Assembly (NCBI GenBank): GCA_003550305.1
Contig: QKYT01000040.1
Coordinates: 39,659-85,830 of the forward strand
Reading direction: 5' to 3'
Length of the DNA stretch: 46,172 bases
From: Glomus cerebriforme
Taxonomy: Eukaryota > Glomeromycota > Glomeromycetes > Glomerales > Glomeraceae
Within the stretch, counting starts at the first letter, position 1. Each line of letters opens with the position of its first letter. The position numbers and the translations under genes were made by a program. This document shows, in pieces, positions 31,296-42,535 of the stretch. The notes under the pieces are model-generated. The model was given only the letters and a program-made list of their open reading frames with translations, was not told the origin of the DNA and ran no database searches.

Positions 31296-32746
31296 ATTTT
31301 TTTTTCCTTCAAAAAATTTTTTTTTTTGATTTTATAGGGTATGAAAAAATTTTTTTTTTTAGAATTATGAAACTTTTTTTTTTTTTGAAATAAAATAGCA
31401 TGGCTATTTAAAAATGAGAATATTTATTATATAAATCATTTTTTTAGTTATATTTTTTATCATAATTCAAAAACGCTTAATTGTGGATTGGTTCATGAAA
31501 ATATCTTTTTTTTTTTTTGTTTACCATAGATGGAAATAAGAAATTATGGAGGAAAAACAATGTATATGAGTCAAATAATATGATCAAATGATTTGTCAAT
31601 TTATTAACTAATAATAATAAATAATATTATCATTTATGAAGTTTCGGATATTGCGAACTAGATTTTAAGCATAATGATTATTATCATGATGCAATTTATT
31701 TGTATACGGTATCTGCCTATCTGGTATATTACTACAGGTGCAAATTTTCCATGGACTGATATTTTCGTTTTATGGTCTTGTTTCTTCAGATGCAATCGGT
31801 AAACCGAAATGGGACATGCGACTGTTTTTTTTTGATATTAGTATCCATTATCATAATTCATTTGCGTTACATATCCGTCAATCCGCAGAATTGACTATGA
31901 AATCATATATAATCAATCGTCCTTTAAAAACTATTATGATGAAAATGATTGGACGAACAATATTATCACGTGCGTAAAAATATTTTATAACGAAATTTTC
32001 AAAAAATTAAAAAATTTGTGTATTTTGGCATTCTATTATTTAAACCAAGCAAATTTATATTTAACTAAAAGCTCTTTTTAATTAGAATCTAGTGATAGAG
32101 TATTTTCATAAAAATAGGTTTAATATTAGCTAAATTATTATTTTTGTAGTATACTATTTATTTTCAAAAAAAAAAAATAATTTTTTGTGAGAATTTTAAG
32201 TTTTTCACCCTCTCAAATTTTTAAATTTACTGCATATTAAACCTTTTTTGAAAAAAATAAAAATAGTTATTTATTATATTTAATATACAAATAACATGAA
32301 ATTCTTGTCTATGCCATAAACACATTGAAAACTTAAAAATCCATTAAAGTTCGCGTTGTTTATATGTATTTATGGACCGTATTTTTTATTTCAAAAATAA
32401 AAGTTCCATTTTTTATAATTTATGCCGATTCCGCAGATCGGCGGATATGATATTTATGCATAAAAGCTTACATCATAAAGATTTTTAATGGTTTGTTTCA
32501 CGAACTCTTTTTATTTTTGTCATGTGAAAGCTCAATCATTAATAAGAACCGCAAAGAAACCGAAAGTTACAAAAGAATCCTTTATATCGATTCATGCTCG
32601 TGTTAAACATCACGAATAGTGACAGTCACTTGCGATAGAAGTAAGATTAATGCTGGTAGGAGGTTGATTAAAAATCATGTATTTCTGTCACTGGTGATTA
32701 TTACCAGTAGTGATGTTTAGCATAATATTTATTTAGATCTAATATT
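31296..32746. other. Intergenic, one doubtful open frame
   Basis: A + strand frame from an ATG at about 31816 to 31977 has somewhat gene-like codon use (RQSAELTMKSYIINRPLK) but is about 53 codons, with no paralog or recognised domain. Its longer version starts at GTG. It could be a gene fragment and is not called. A 34-bp dispersed repeat is at 32642-32675, followed by a small hairpin (tcactggt...accagtagtga). Confidence 0.35.
32642..32675 (+). repeat. 34-bp dispersed repeat, second copy
   Basis: taagattaatgctggtag then gaggttgattaaaaat; the copy at 22944-22977 differs at only a few positions, while the flanks differ. Origin unknown. Confidence 0.55.
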
Positions 32747-32905
32747 TCGAGCATGAGAATCTTGGGAGTTTTAATGAGATCGAAATTTATAATTTTTAAC
32801 CATTTGGTTCGAGCGTGGGGGTCTTGGGATTTCTACTGAGATCGAATTTATAATTTTTAATCATTTGGCTCGAGCGTGGGAGGTCTTGAGATTTTTATTG
32901 AGATC
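32747..32905 (+). repeat. Tandem repeat, about 62-bp unit, 2.6 copies
   Basis: Units start at 32747, 32809 and 32870, each with tcgagcrtggg, ggtcttgggatttt, gagatcgaatttata and catttgg. The third is cut after gagatc. No coding capacity. Confidence 0.75.
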
Positions 32906-33253
32906 ATTAATTAATTTACTTTGACACCATATAAAGATCAAAAAATTAACACAACATAACATGGAATTTGAGAATAATAACTAGAAAATCATGACCTATC
33001 CATTGGTCCTAGTACTAAAAGTTTATGCCCTTCAAATAAAAGCTTATAAAATAAATATAATTTTCATCACACATGCAGAATGTTGAAATAATTTTATTTA
33101 TATATTAGAAAATGCAGTAAATAATAGACAAGCAAATAATAAATTTCTAATGTAAATTACAAAAATTTATAGTATACATTTAATAAAATATAATAGTGAA
33201 AATAATTTAACATAGACGAAAAATATATGCAACGCAATATTTATATTGAGTTT

Positions 33254-33760
33254 CTAGTTATTATTTTGAATGGGAACAGTATTAATATCTGATCCTCCAT
33301 TACCCGTATTTTGAGCGTTTAAAGACATCGTCGCTGAACTATAAGTTACGTTATCGGTGTATTGTTGTCGAGTAAAATCGACAGGTTGCTGAACTTGTCG
33401 CTGTTGTTGCTGAATTTGTTGTTGGATTAAATTTTGCAAATTTTGATGATTGGAGTCAGGAATATTTAATATATTTACACCACTGTTTAAACGTTGTGCG
33501 ATTTCAAATGAATGTAATTTGGCATATTTAACATGATAAACAGTATCATTTGGTAAGGTAAGTAGAATTCAAACACGTTTTGAGGTGCAGGAGGTGCAGG
33601 ATGAATGTGCGATCCTCGATCATTAGATGAAGTATATTGAATATTTAGTCCATTGTTATCACTTGGATAAGAAGGTTGGTAATTATTAGGAATTTGTGAA
33701 GAAATATTTTGACTTGACGGTATATTAGTATTAGTTGAGCAGTGTAATTATGTAATTCAT
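33254..33760 (-). pseudogene. Broken family-F gene, near copy of the 41301 gene
   Basis: ATG 33760 gives a short frame that stops after NYIITLLN; the true frame then reads NTNIPSSQNISSQIPNNYQP, as in the intact gene. At about 33556 a base is missing from the module (ttaccttaccaaatgat against ttacctttatcaaatgat), shifting the frame. The Gln-rich segment (IQQQIQQQQRQVQQPVDF) and C terminus (GGSDINTVPIQNNN) remain nearly identical to the intact gene at 41301. Two frame breaks make it a young pseudogene. Confidence 0.85.
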
Positions 33761-34019
33761 GTTTCAATAAGAAACTTAAAAAATTATTTATTAATTTTTG
33801 TTTTTTTTCTTAATATCGCAGGAAAATTGAGAGAATTTATATTGGTTTTTTATTTTTCCGCAGATATTACACCGGCCGATATTGCTAACGTTACAATTAC
33901 ACTGCATTCTATCGATTAATCAACCTTTCTTTTACACAAAAGGATAAAATTTGTTGATCAAAGAATGAGACATCATTGTTTATAATCAAATTGTTTGTTA
34001 TAGAGAGTGTAGTTACATC

Positions 34020-34090
34020 AAACTCATCCTTAAAAAGAAGTCATGATCGTAATTAAGATCGTAATCAAGATCATAAATAATTGAAACAGA
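34020..34090 (-). pseudogene. Possible family-E relic
   Basis: On the minus strand IYDLDYDLNYDHDFFLRM resembles DPDYNLNYDHEYVYLF of the gene at 38247-38651. Short and low in complexity, with no surrounding frame, so it is weakly supported. Confidence 0.3.
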
Positions 34091-34317
34091 ATTTTTTTGA
34101 ATAATTGTATCAAGTAATTAATGTAATAAACATATTATTTCTTTGGTTTATTGAAAACGAGGAAAGGCAGTAAAATCAACGAAAATTTTGATCACGTCTT
34201 TTTCATCGCTTTTATTTAATGCTGTACAATGCTGTACAATATTTATGGGTTATGGCGGTAATGTGATCCTTTTTGTCGCCTTATTTTGGATTACTTTTTT
34301 AAAATTGCTATTTCAAG

Positions 34318-34476
34318 GGGGCGCCTATAGCGGGGGCAAGTAGCACCCCCCGTGACATGTCGCGGGGGGTGCTATTTGTTCGAGGCTTCTTACGAGCATA
34401 GCGAGTAAGAAGCATCGCACCTGTGAAAGTCACGTGCTTAGAAGCACGTGACTTTCACCCCCGCTCTAGACGTCCC
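34318..34476. mobile_element. GC-rich foldback element with 10-bp target duplication
   Basis: Flanked by identical ctatttcaag at 34308-34317 and 34477-34486. The ends ggggcgcctatagcggggg and cccccgctctagacgtccc are imperfect inverted repeats. Inside are three further hairpins: agcaccccccg/cggggggtgct, cttcttac/gtaagaag and a perfect 17-bp gtgaaagtcacgtgctt stem. It is strikingly GC-rich against its surroundings and has no coding capacity. A 9-11-bp duplication is typical of Mutator-like transposons, so this is probably a Mutator-type non-autonomous element; that assignment is inference. Confidence 0.8.
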
Positions 34477-34960
34477 CTATTTCAAGTACAGTAAATGTCG
34501 ATCTTTGACAGGACTTAAAAATTGAAAATGCAATTTAATTTTGCATATAACAAAGTTGTTGAATATGTGTAGTTACGTATTTCAAAAATTCTAAAGTCAA
34601 AATAATTATAACCTTTTTGTAAAGAGAGAATTTTCTTTTCATAATTATATTATTAAAATTACGATTAGTCCGATATTTTGGTCAAATTTTCGAACCTAGT
34701 TCTAAAAAATCTGGTAAAATAACAATAAATATATACAATATAAAATAAAAATATTAAAATGAGGTTTTAAATTATCGTGGGATATACAATAATAGTAATA
34801 TAAATATTCGGTTATAATATAGGGTATGGTATACATGGTCATATTGTTTTGATATACTTTTATATACATTGATATCTGCAGAAAAAGAAATAGGTTTAAC
34901 ACAAAGTGTTTAGTCCCCTGCAATCATTTAGGTACAACTTATTTTGTTCTTTGTTAAATA

Positions 34961-35027
34961 TTGTTACAAAAAGAAAAAAAAACAAATATAACGCCCACCT
35001 AAACTACACTACATATAAAAAGTATAT
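34961..35027 (+). repeat. Dispersed duplication, copy 1
   Basis: Shares ttgttacaa, aacaaayataacg and tacatataaaaagtatat in order with 39666-39728. Probably part of a larger old duplication joining this region with the family-E/F relics near 39-40 kb. Confidence 0.6.
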
Positions 35028-35340
35028 TTTTGTGATAAAATAACTATTATTGTATGTGCGTGTTGAGTGAATTATACTTCCATAATTGACAATGAAACAA
35101 AAAATGAAACTATTATGTATAATTAATACTGTATGTTATATATTGTGTAATGTAGAAATTCATAAATCTTTCTTACATGATCGCAAAATTATGTTATTGG
35201 CACCCATTCTACATGAATGACTCAACATTAACGTTTAAACAAGAGTAATATACAAGCTATTGTTATTATTAGCATTTGAAGCAACATGATATGCATGATA
35301 TGTCTGTTGACATCATCTAAAATCTGATGGGTAGCATTCA

Positions 35341-35539
35341 CTTCACCGACAGACGTCTCGCCGACAGACGTTTCACCGACAAACGTTTCACCGACAGGGA
35401 CATTTTATCTATAAAAATTTTTTTAGAAAATATCAAAAAATATTTTATATTACTGTAAATGATATTTTTACCGTCTTGTTGTCGATGAAATGTTTGTCGG
35501 TGAAACGTCTGTCGGTGAAATGATTGTCGGTGAGATGAA
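35341..35539. mobile_element. Foldback made of facing 15-bp tandem repeats
   Basis: The left side (35341-35398) has about four copies of a 15-bp unit, tttcaccgacagacg and variants. The right side (35473-35539) has about four copies of the inverted unit (gtcggtgaaacgtct). A 75-base AT-rich centre separates them. Because the unit length is a multiple of three, an 89-codon frame reads through as HRQxF repeats; that is a by-product of the repeat rather than evidence of a gene. Confidence 0.8.
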
Positions 35540-36241
35540 CCAGATCCAATCTGATATCGTTTCAAAAACTTAATATAAATTAATTTATAAAATAAAAAAA
35601 ATCTCAATAGAAAATCGGTAAATTATTAAACGTTAAATTTTATAAATTTTAAGGTCAAAGGATTTTGAATTGCGTTGTTAAAATTCCATCATTAAAATTC
35701 GATGATATTAATACTTTAATAAATTAAAGATTTAATCGTGATAATTGTTAAATCGCCATATGGACTAGAGAGATTGAGAAGTTTTCTGTTGTGATTAGTT
35801 ACTGTTAGAGGTCTCTTTCGTATATTAATTAATTAAAATTTAAATATATTTTCTATAAACTCAAAATTTAATCGAATTCTGGTGTTATTTCCTTTTTACC
35901 CTTATTATATCCTTGGGAAAGGATGATTCTTTTTTCTTCATATAATTAATTAATATTAGTAATACAGTATAAAATTATGATTTTAAAGAGGTCTGTATAT
36001 TTTCAAGTCGGTTTTTAAATTTCGTAGCATATTGATTTTTAAAGATTATAGCAAGTTTAAACTGTAATATTATCATATTGTTTTTTGTAAAAAAATATAT
36101 GCGGTGAATTTCTCTAAAAGTTATTTTTTGCTGAAATCAACAAATGCTTGATATTTTGGAAAAAGTATTTTTTTTTACAAGGAAATCTGTAATATTATTT
36201 GAGTATTTATATATTGACAAAAAAACCAACAATATCAGGAA
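35540..36241. other. Intergenic, no gene seen
   Basis: AT-rich with many homopolymers. No repeat or gene recognised. Confidence 0.45.
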
Positions 36242-36268
36242 AAAGTTTCATCACAGTCGAAGTTGAAA
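36242..36268 (+). pseudogene. Possible tiny family-A relic
   Basis: agtttcatcacagtcgaagt reads SFITVEV and is close to aacttcatcacagtagaagt (NFITVEV) of the gene at 11319. Only about 25 bases match, so chance is not excluded. Confidence 0.3.
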
Positions 36269-37323
36269 AAAATTGGGGATAAATAACCACCAAACAATCC
36301 GGAATCTGCATATAAAAAACCGTTACTATTCTTATTTTTAGGGAACGGCCCCTTAACATATTTACAAATAATTGTCTCAGATTTAACTCATAAAAGGCAA
36401 GTGGTCTATCATGTAGTTTTTTAGATAATGCCAGCCGGAATGTTATTTCAATTTTTGTGGCGCAACATAATCACTGAAAAAAACGCGTACAGTAATAGTA
36501 AATATTTTTGGCCAATATATTTTTCTGAGTCCTAAAGTATTGGTTACATTACAATTGTTTCGTTCTAAAATAAATGAGATTTCATAAATAAATTGTCTGA
36601 TTACTACTAGGTTATATTTTAATTATAAAAGTTGCGAAATGAAAAATCCCAAAAAAAAAATCTACCATCAGAACTCTAATTTTATTGAGAAAACAGTACC
36701 TATGCTCTATTTTGGATTTTTGTGCATGGTAACACATGTTTTTGTAAAATAAAAATGGTTAAGTAATAAAAAAAGAGATTATCTAACGATATCAAATATT
36801 TGTTTCTTAGTTAGTTATTTATAATTCATTCCATTCTATTTATTGTATTTATCGTTCAGTAAGAATAATATATATTTATTGAACGTGGTCTTACATTAAT
36901 TCTGCACAATCCTAATATCGTGTACGTTCGTTGGTTATATTTATATTTATTTATAATTTATTAATTAAATAGATATATGTATTAGCAGTTAGTTAAATAT
37001 TAGTATTTGTGATAAACAATCGGCAATGTGGTGGGACTTGGCACGTGGACAAATCATCTCTAGACGACTTCCCTTGAATGAGTCGCCTAAAATTTAGAGT
37101 AATAAAATAAGCGGGTTATTGGAAGGATAGTGTTTCTTTAGGAGGTATTACGAGTGTCGAAGGAGGTAGTAGTATCGTTGTTTCATTATCATCGTTTATA
37201 TATATTTTTTACCGTTAGTAATTTATTCCATTAGTAGTTATTATTTTTTATTCAATTGTTTTATTATTATAATTTTTAACACATTATTATTTTTAAGATT
37301 AATTTTATTTAATAAATTGCATT
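36269..37323. other. Intergenic, no gene seen
   Basis: No gene supported. A more complex stretch at about 37015-37170 has no long frame and was not recognised. Confidence 0.45.
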
Positions 37324-37504
37324 TGTATTTTGTGAACGAAGATTATTTAAAACTGCAATTTTTTTTAAGTTTTGAATCTATTTTGTGAACGAAGTTTATC
37401 TAAAACTACTTTTTTTTTTTTAAGTCCGAAATTATTTATAAGTGTAAGATTTCGTTAAATTACATTTTGTATTTTGTGAACGAAGTTTATCTAAAACTAC
37501 TTTT
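37324..37504 (+). repeat. Three spaced copies of a 34-bp repeat
   Basis: ttgtattttgtgaacgaag then tttatctaaaactac occurs at about 37324, 37378 and 37466, each followed by a T run. The copies are spaced 54 and 88 bases apart. Confidence 0.75.
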
Positions 37505-37545
37505 TTTTTAAATGATCGAATTTTTTTTCTGATGTAAGATTTTGG

Positions 37546-37681
37546 TAAAATAAATTTGTATAAAGATTAAAGAAAGTGAAAATTTTGGGGAATCAAATTT
37601 GTATAAAAATTAGAGAGAAAGTGAGAATTTTGATAAATTAAATTTATATAGAGATTAGAGAAAGTGAAATTTTGGATAAAC
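37546..37681 (+). repeat. Tandem repeat, about 45-bp unit, three copies
   Basis: aaatttgtataaagattaga, gaaagtga and attttggataaa recur at about 37551, 37595 and 37640. Adjacent to the 34-bp repeat above. Non-coding. Confidence 0.75.
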
Positions 37682-38246
37682 TACATTCTTTAAAGGTGCA
37701 GAATATTCGATCATTATCTGACTTTTTTATGAATGTATAATAAATATTAAAGTTTTTCATCTCAATTCTATAATTATTTTATAAGGTAACATATAAAGCT
37801 TAAGGAATTTAAAAAGAATGTATGGAAAGAATTATGGCGAAAGTTGAATTAAGTTGTCTATTATTTCGCAACCAATGTTCAGTTGCTTATTGAGATCATT
37901 GTTCAAATTTAATTGAAGTGCCCTTGGCCTAAAATTCTTTTTTTCAGAGGACAAGATGAAACAACTCAATAATATTTACATAATCTAACTGCATGGAATA
38001 TTGTATAAGCTTTCCAAAATATACAGTACTATTAACCCATTCGGACTTACTAATTTTATAAATAAAAATATAGGTACCAAGAGAGAAAAAATAAGGTAAA
38101 TTAGGAGGAGGAAAGAAAGGTGAGGAAAAGGTATAAGAATGACGAAGTATGTTGTGGAAAATATGAGTGTAAACGTACAGCAAATGATAAAAAAAAGACA
38201 TTAAGATAATTATAATCAGGTAATCAATTGTCTCGATAGATATATA

Positions 38247-38651
38247 TTATGTACTAATCTCATCCGTTTCTTGTGAAAGACGTAAATAAAGTTTTAAAAC
38301 CAAGCTTTCTTCTAAATCTAATTTTTGTTGTGGAGTTAATGACGGTCCATTGCGTAGTGTATTCATATCAAGCTCCTTATTCAATAAATCTTCAACATTT
38401 GAATGAGGTAAAAATTTACACCTGACATAGTAATATACGGTATGAAATAGATAAACGTATTCGTGATCATAATTAAGATTATAATCAGGGTCTACATCAT
38501 TTGAAGAATCAGAATCTCCCCGTATAAGCTTATAAGTGATTAAAAAAAATTTTCCATCATTTAGTGTACAATGAAAAAACCTCCCCCTAGTAAGTAGCCG
38601 AGGTTGCATAATTGTCGCAACTGGGTTAATAGTAGCTGGTGCAGTAGACAT
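38247..38651 (-). CDS. Short family-E protein without repeat tail
   Basis: Intronless, 134 codons, ATG at 38651. After about 20 residues the E domain starts with RFFHCTLNDGKFFLITYKLI (module 1), an Asp/Tyr-rich linker (DPDYNLNYDHEYVYLF), then module 2 (YYYVRCKFLPHSNVEDLLN) and a tail LDMNTLRNGPSLTPQQKLDLE. It ends at about the point where the long E proteins begin their Asn/Gln-rich repeats, so it defines the domain on its own. In module 1 the Cys after YxIxx is Tyr, as in family F. Decayed copies of its 5' end and perhaps its linker lie at 39841 and 34020. No signal peptide. Function unknown. Confidence 0.82.
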   Translation of the reverse strand: MSTAPATINPVATIMQPRLLTRGRFFHCTLNDGKFFLITYKLIRGDSDSSNDVDPDYNLNYDHEYVYLFHTVYYYVRCKFLPHSNVEDLLNKELDMNTLRNGPSLTPQQKLDLEESLVLKLYLRLSQETDEIST

Positions 38652-39326
38652 ATTTTTTTTATGGTGCTATGCACCTTTTAAAATAAATTTTAAGGTATAG
38701 AAAAGGAACAGAGGAGATATTTATACGAAAACGTGAATATTAAAATAATTGAATTATTTTTTTTTTCTCGAACGGGCATAATAGGCTTAATATGTCACAA
38801 CATGGCATTATACATATTTTAGCATAAATAAATGTAACTTTTAAAGTTACACATTCACACATTCTCTGTCTTTGAAATTCGTGTAATGACTTTTTGCTAA
38901 ATAAAAAGGCAACTTTTGAAAGAGCTTTCATCGCTCTATTTGTAATTTTGTCCTACAACCAGGATATTATATACAGATTGATACATTTATGCAATATCAC
39001 ATTAAATATAAATAAATATAAAATTTAAAATATATAAATAATATAAATAAGTATATAAATATAATGTAAATAATAAATAATAAATAATATGTAATTTAAT
39101 TTAAAATAAATATGATTCTATACACAACGACTGCTCTAAAGAAAAAAAAAAAAAATTACCGTGTTCTGTTTTTTCTCTAAAAATAATGCACAGTAGATCT
39201 TTCCATGAATCTATGAAAACAAATGGTATAGGTCAAAGTGATCTTTACATTTTCCAATAAATTGTTTAAAATTTTCAATTATTCTTATTAAATTGAAAAA
39301 ACGTCAAATTATTCTACTGAATTTAC
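38652..39326. other. Intergenic, no gene seen
   Basis: AT-rich, with an ataaata-rich low-complexity stretch at 39005-39110. No gene. Confidence 0.5.
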
Positions 39327-39460
39327 CGTAATACTAATAAACCATTTAGTCAAAATATTAATAGTTTAGCACCTTTTCCCTAATATAAATTGCCAAACGC
39401 TTATCCAAGTGATAATAATGGACCAAATATCATTTTAAACACTATTCCAGAATTTTCTTC
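39327..39460 (+). pseudogene. Relic of a family-F gene, plus strand
   Basis: Reads NTNKPFSQNINSLAPFP and a stop, then in another frame NAYPSDNNGPNI. This matches NTNIPSSQNISSQI and PSYPSDNNGLNI of the family-F copies at 41301 and 33254. It is the only F copy on the plus strand, so it was inverted relative to the others. The module itself is not clearly preserved. Confidence 0.65.
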
Positions 39461-39665
39461 TGATGCACGATATTCAAAAGGAGTTTCCTTTAATATATGT
39501 CATTTTAATAAATTATACTTTAAAAAAATATCAGTCATTTATAGCATATATAAAATATAAAATATTAAAAATTTTAAAATAATAAACTCATTAAGTACGA
39601 CATTAAAAAAGTAGGGAACATACAATCAAAATTGGAAATGAGTGTAGATTATTAATTTTGTTCTA

Positions 39666-39728
39666 TTGTTACAATAAAAAAACAAACATAACGTCCATCG
39701 TCAACTACAGTACATATAAAAAGTATAT
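39666..39728 (+). repeat. Dispersed duplication, copy 2
   Basis: Matches 34961-35027 in order. It lies between two gene relics, consistent with an old segmental duplication of this part of the window. Confidence 0.6.
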
Positions 39729-39840
39729 AACATTATTGTTTGTACTGTGTTGGTTGAATAATATATTTATATACAATTAATATTTAATTTATATTACGAG
39801 TATTAATATCATTTGGTTAAGGAATCGAAGTATCGAACGT

Positions 39841-39893
39841 TGCGTAATTATTGCGTTTACAATTGAATTAACGGTAGTTGGTGCAGTAAATTC
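39841..39893 (-). pseudogene. Relic of the 5' end of a short family-E gene
   Basis: aattattgcg, ttaacggtagttggtgcagt on the plus strand parallels the start of the gene at 38651 (attgtcgca, ttaatagtagctggtgcagt). The ATG is lost and a stop is present. Only the first roughly 17 codons are recognisable. Confidence 0.5.
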
Positions 39894-41300
39894 ATTATTA
39901 CTTTGGTTTATCGAAAACACCTTTTTTGTCTAGGTCGATTTGATTTGCTTTGCAGGAATTTTTTATTTTTGTCACTTAGAATCAATACACGTGCACATGA
40001 GAACACATGATTATATCATCCTGTGTAGCATGTTAATAAGAACCAATTTTTTTAAAATAAGTAATATGAAATAATTAAACAAAGGTTACTACTTATCAAA
40101 ATTTGAAAATGACCGTGATTTACTATCAAGACTCCGTTACATCTAAATTTTTTAAAAAATGTCATTTACGAATTATTTTAATAAGCAGTTTTTTTGTTTC
40201 TAAGAATCTTAAAAAAGTTAACATGTTATGAATAAAGTCATTGAAGTAGAAATCTAAAATTTTTTCGTCAATTATTTTAGAAAAAATCAAATAAAGTAAT
40301 TTTATTATGAAATGAGTCTTTGATTCCTTAAAACGAAGGAATTTTGTATATCAATTCACATTCATTTACAATTTTTTTTAATGGACGACTTTGAATTATA
40401 GATTAATCTTTTGGATAAATATTATCCTTTGCCTTTAGTAATTTTTTTAAAACAAATATATAGTTCATAAGCAGCTTGAATGGATAATTCTTGATTTTTC
40501 TGCGCGTCTTCCGATATTATGTATTTCTTTGATTCCATAATTATGGGTTACATGATTTTATAAGATCGTCAGTAACGTGAACAAAGACAAATCGTGACGT
40601 TGCCCTGAGACTCGCATTTAGTATGTGACAAATATGATTTCACATTATTTCTGTAGCAAAAATGAAAGACAGAGAGGCGTGACAAAGGATGATGAATAAT
40701 TTGATCACGCGATAAGCGACGTTCGCTATCACGTGACAATAATAAAATATTGGTTTAAACGAAAAAAAATACCAGATGTAGAATGAATACCGCACGAACG
40801 AAAACCGGACGAATATTGGGATTCACAAATATAATCACAAATATGATAATCAACAAGGTAAAAATATGTTATATAAAATAAAAATATTTATTTATACTGT
40901 ATATTGTAAAGAAAGATAATAACAAATAACCAAATGATAACTAAAATATATATATATATAAACTGATTTAAATTATTTAACTCAACGCACGTCTGAAATA
41001 TATGCAGGTTACGCCGATTATACTGATTGATGTGTGTGGCGCATGTTTTTAAAAAAACGCGTATAAGTCAAAATTTACAACAAAAACCTTCTTTGTCACC
41101 CTAAGTAAACTTGCAGAGCGACCAAAAATACACTCCTAAACATAATTTCAAAAGGTAAAAATAGTTTATTAAAGTCTTTTTTGAGAAAATAATTTTTTGT
41201 AAAAAAATTTGTTGATCATTTCTAAATTTCAGATGTGCATTCACATAGTCAAATAATTCAAGCCTTTGAAAAATTTACACAGCACACATTGAGTGGTAAA
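39894..41300. other. Intergenic; small hairpin
   Basis: No gene supported. A hairpin at 40706-40735 has arms cacgcgataagcga and tcgctatcacgtg with two differences. A (TA)n tract lies at about 40948-40960. Confidence 0.45.
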
Positions 41301-41798
41301 CTAGTTATTATTTTGAATAGGAGCAGTATTAATATCTGATCCTCCGTTACCCGTATCTTGAGCGTTTAAAGGCATCGCCGCTGAACTATAAGTTACGTTA
41401 TCGGTGTATTGTTGCCGAATAAAATCGACAGGTTGCTGAACTTGTTGCTGTTGTTTCTGAATCTGTTGTTGGATTAATTGTTTCAAATTTTGATGATATT
41501 GTGATGCATTTACACCACAGTTTAAACGTTGTGCGATGTCAAATGAATGTAATTTGGTATATGTAACATGATAAACAGTATCATTTGATAAAGGTAGGTA
41601 GAATTCAAACACATTTTGAAGTGCAGGAGTTGCAATATGAATGTCCGATCCTTGATCATTAGATGAAGGATATTGGATATTTGATCCATTATTATTATTT
41701 GGACAGGAAGGTTGGTAATTATTAGAAATTTGTGAAGAAATATTTTGACTTGACGGTATATTAGTATTAGCTTGAGCAATATAATTAGTTGTATTCAT
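41301..41798 (-). CDS. Family-F protein: single module with Gln-rich segment
   Basis: Intronless, 165 codons from ATG 41798; the frame extends to a TTG at 41822, but Met is the better start and matches the broken paralog. Residues 1-62 are Asn/Ser/Gln-rich and probably disordered. Residues 63-93 form the module: FEFYLPLSNDTVYHVTY, TKLHSFDIAQ, RLN. It aligns with each half of the E domain (Y.V.C/Y, S..I, LN). Residues about 104-125 are a Gln-rich, helix-prone segment (LIQQQIQKQQQQVQQPVDF) that could self-associate. The end is Gly/Asn-rich. It is the only undamaged F gene here; relics lie at 30820, 33254 and 39327. No known domain recognised. Confidence 0.8.
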   Translation of the reverse strand: MNTTNYIAQANTNIPSSQNISSQISNNYQPSCPNNNNGSNIQYPSSNDQGSDIHIATPALQNVFEFYLPLSNDTVYHVTYTKLHSFDIAQRLNCGVNASQYHQNLKQLIQQQIQKQQQQVQQPVDFIRQQYTDNVTYSSAAMPLNAQDTGNGGSDINTAPIQNNN

Positions 41799-42378
41799 GT
41801 TGACGATTTTTCGATTTTTCAATGTTTCAATATGACAGTTAAAAAAAAGAAAAACTCTGCATTTTATAGAGTAATTTAGGTATTACAAACCCAACCCGCA
41901 AAAGAATATTCGATGGCAATGACTTACAGGGATCGGCATTCCAATTTTTGGTAGGACATGTAACAAAGAGCAATTTCGGGCTACAAATAACCGAAAAATT
42001 TATATGAAGAATAAAAATGGGATAAGGTATAACGTAATATTTATTAAATTTACACACCCTTTAATTATTTTGTTATGATACACTTTATTGTTACATTTTC
42101 TAAACTTTCTTTTGTGTTACATTTTTACATAATTTTACTATTGTTACATTTGTACTATAGTCTATCTAATAAATTGAAATAACGCATCGGATTTTCTAAC
42201 GGTTCCCGTTTCCTAGTTTATTCTAATGATAATTAGATTAAAAGCAACAAACATAAAAATGATATAATAACATTTAAAAATGAAAAGTTAAACTAACGAA
42301 ATATTATTATTTTGACTGTCATCAACTATCGAAAATAAACTATAACTTTCAAGAATATGACATTGCAAAAAATATAAA
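41799..42378. other. Intergenic, no gene seen
   Basis: A 72-codon minus-strand frame at 41839-42057 has no paralog, and the sequence is AT-rich. ttgttacatttt-like words recur at about 42060-42150. Nothing called. Confidence 0.45.
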
Positions 42379-42535
42379 TCAAGTTTTTGTCCCAAGCTTT
42401 TTTCTTTGATATAAAGATAATGAAGATTCATTGTGTGGAGAATTATTAATATAAAATTCAACTTCATATATTTCTCTATTTAATAAATCAACAATCCCAG
42501 AATAAGATATTTTATATGAAAATCTCCTGTAATGT
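42379..42535 (-). pseudogene. Relic of a family-E or F module
   Basis: Minus strand reads YKISYSGIVDLLNREIYEVE, then NESSLSLYQRKKLG before a stop. This fits the second E module (CKLLSH..IENILN) and the SLSLNQKYNL segment. The first module and the start are not recognisable. Confidence 0.5.

Noticed and set aside
31738..31977. 79-codon plus-strand frame
   Set aside because: Starts at GTG; the inner ATG leaves about 53 codons with no recognisable domain. Possibly a fragment, but not supported.
35338..35607. 89-codon frame with HRQxF repeats
   Set aside because: It is a read-through of a 15-bp tandem unit in a foldback element; the unit length keeps the frame open by itself.
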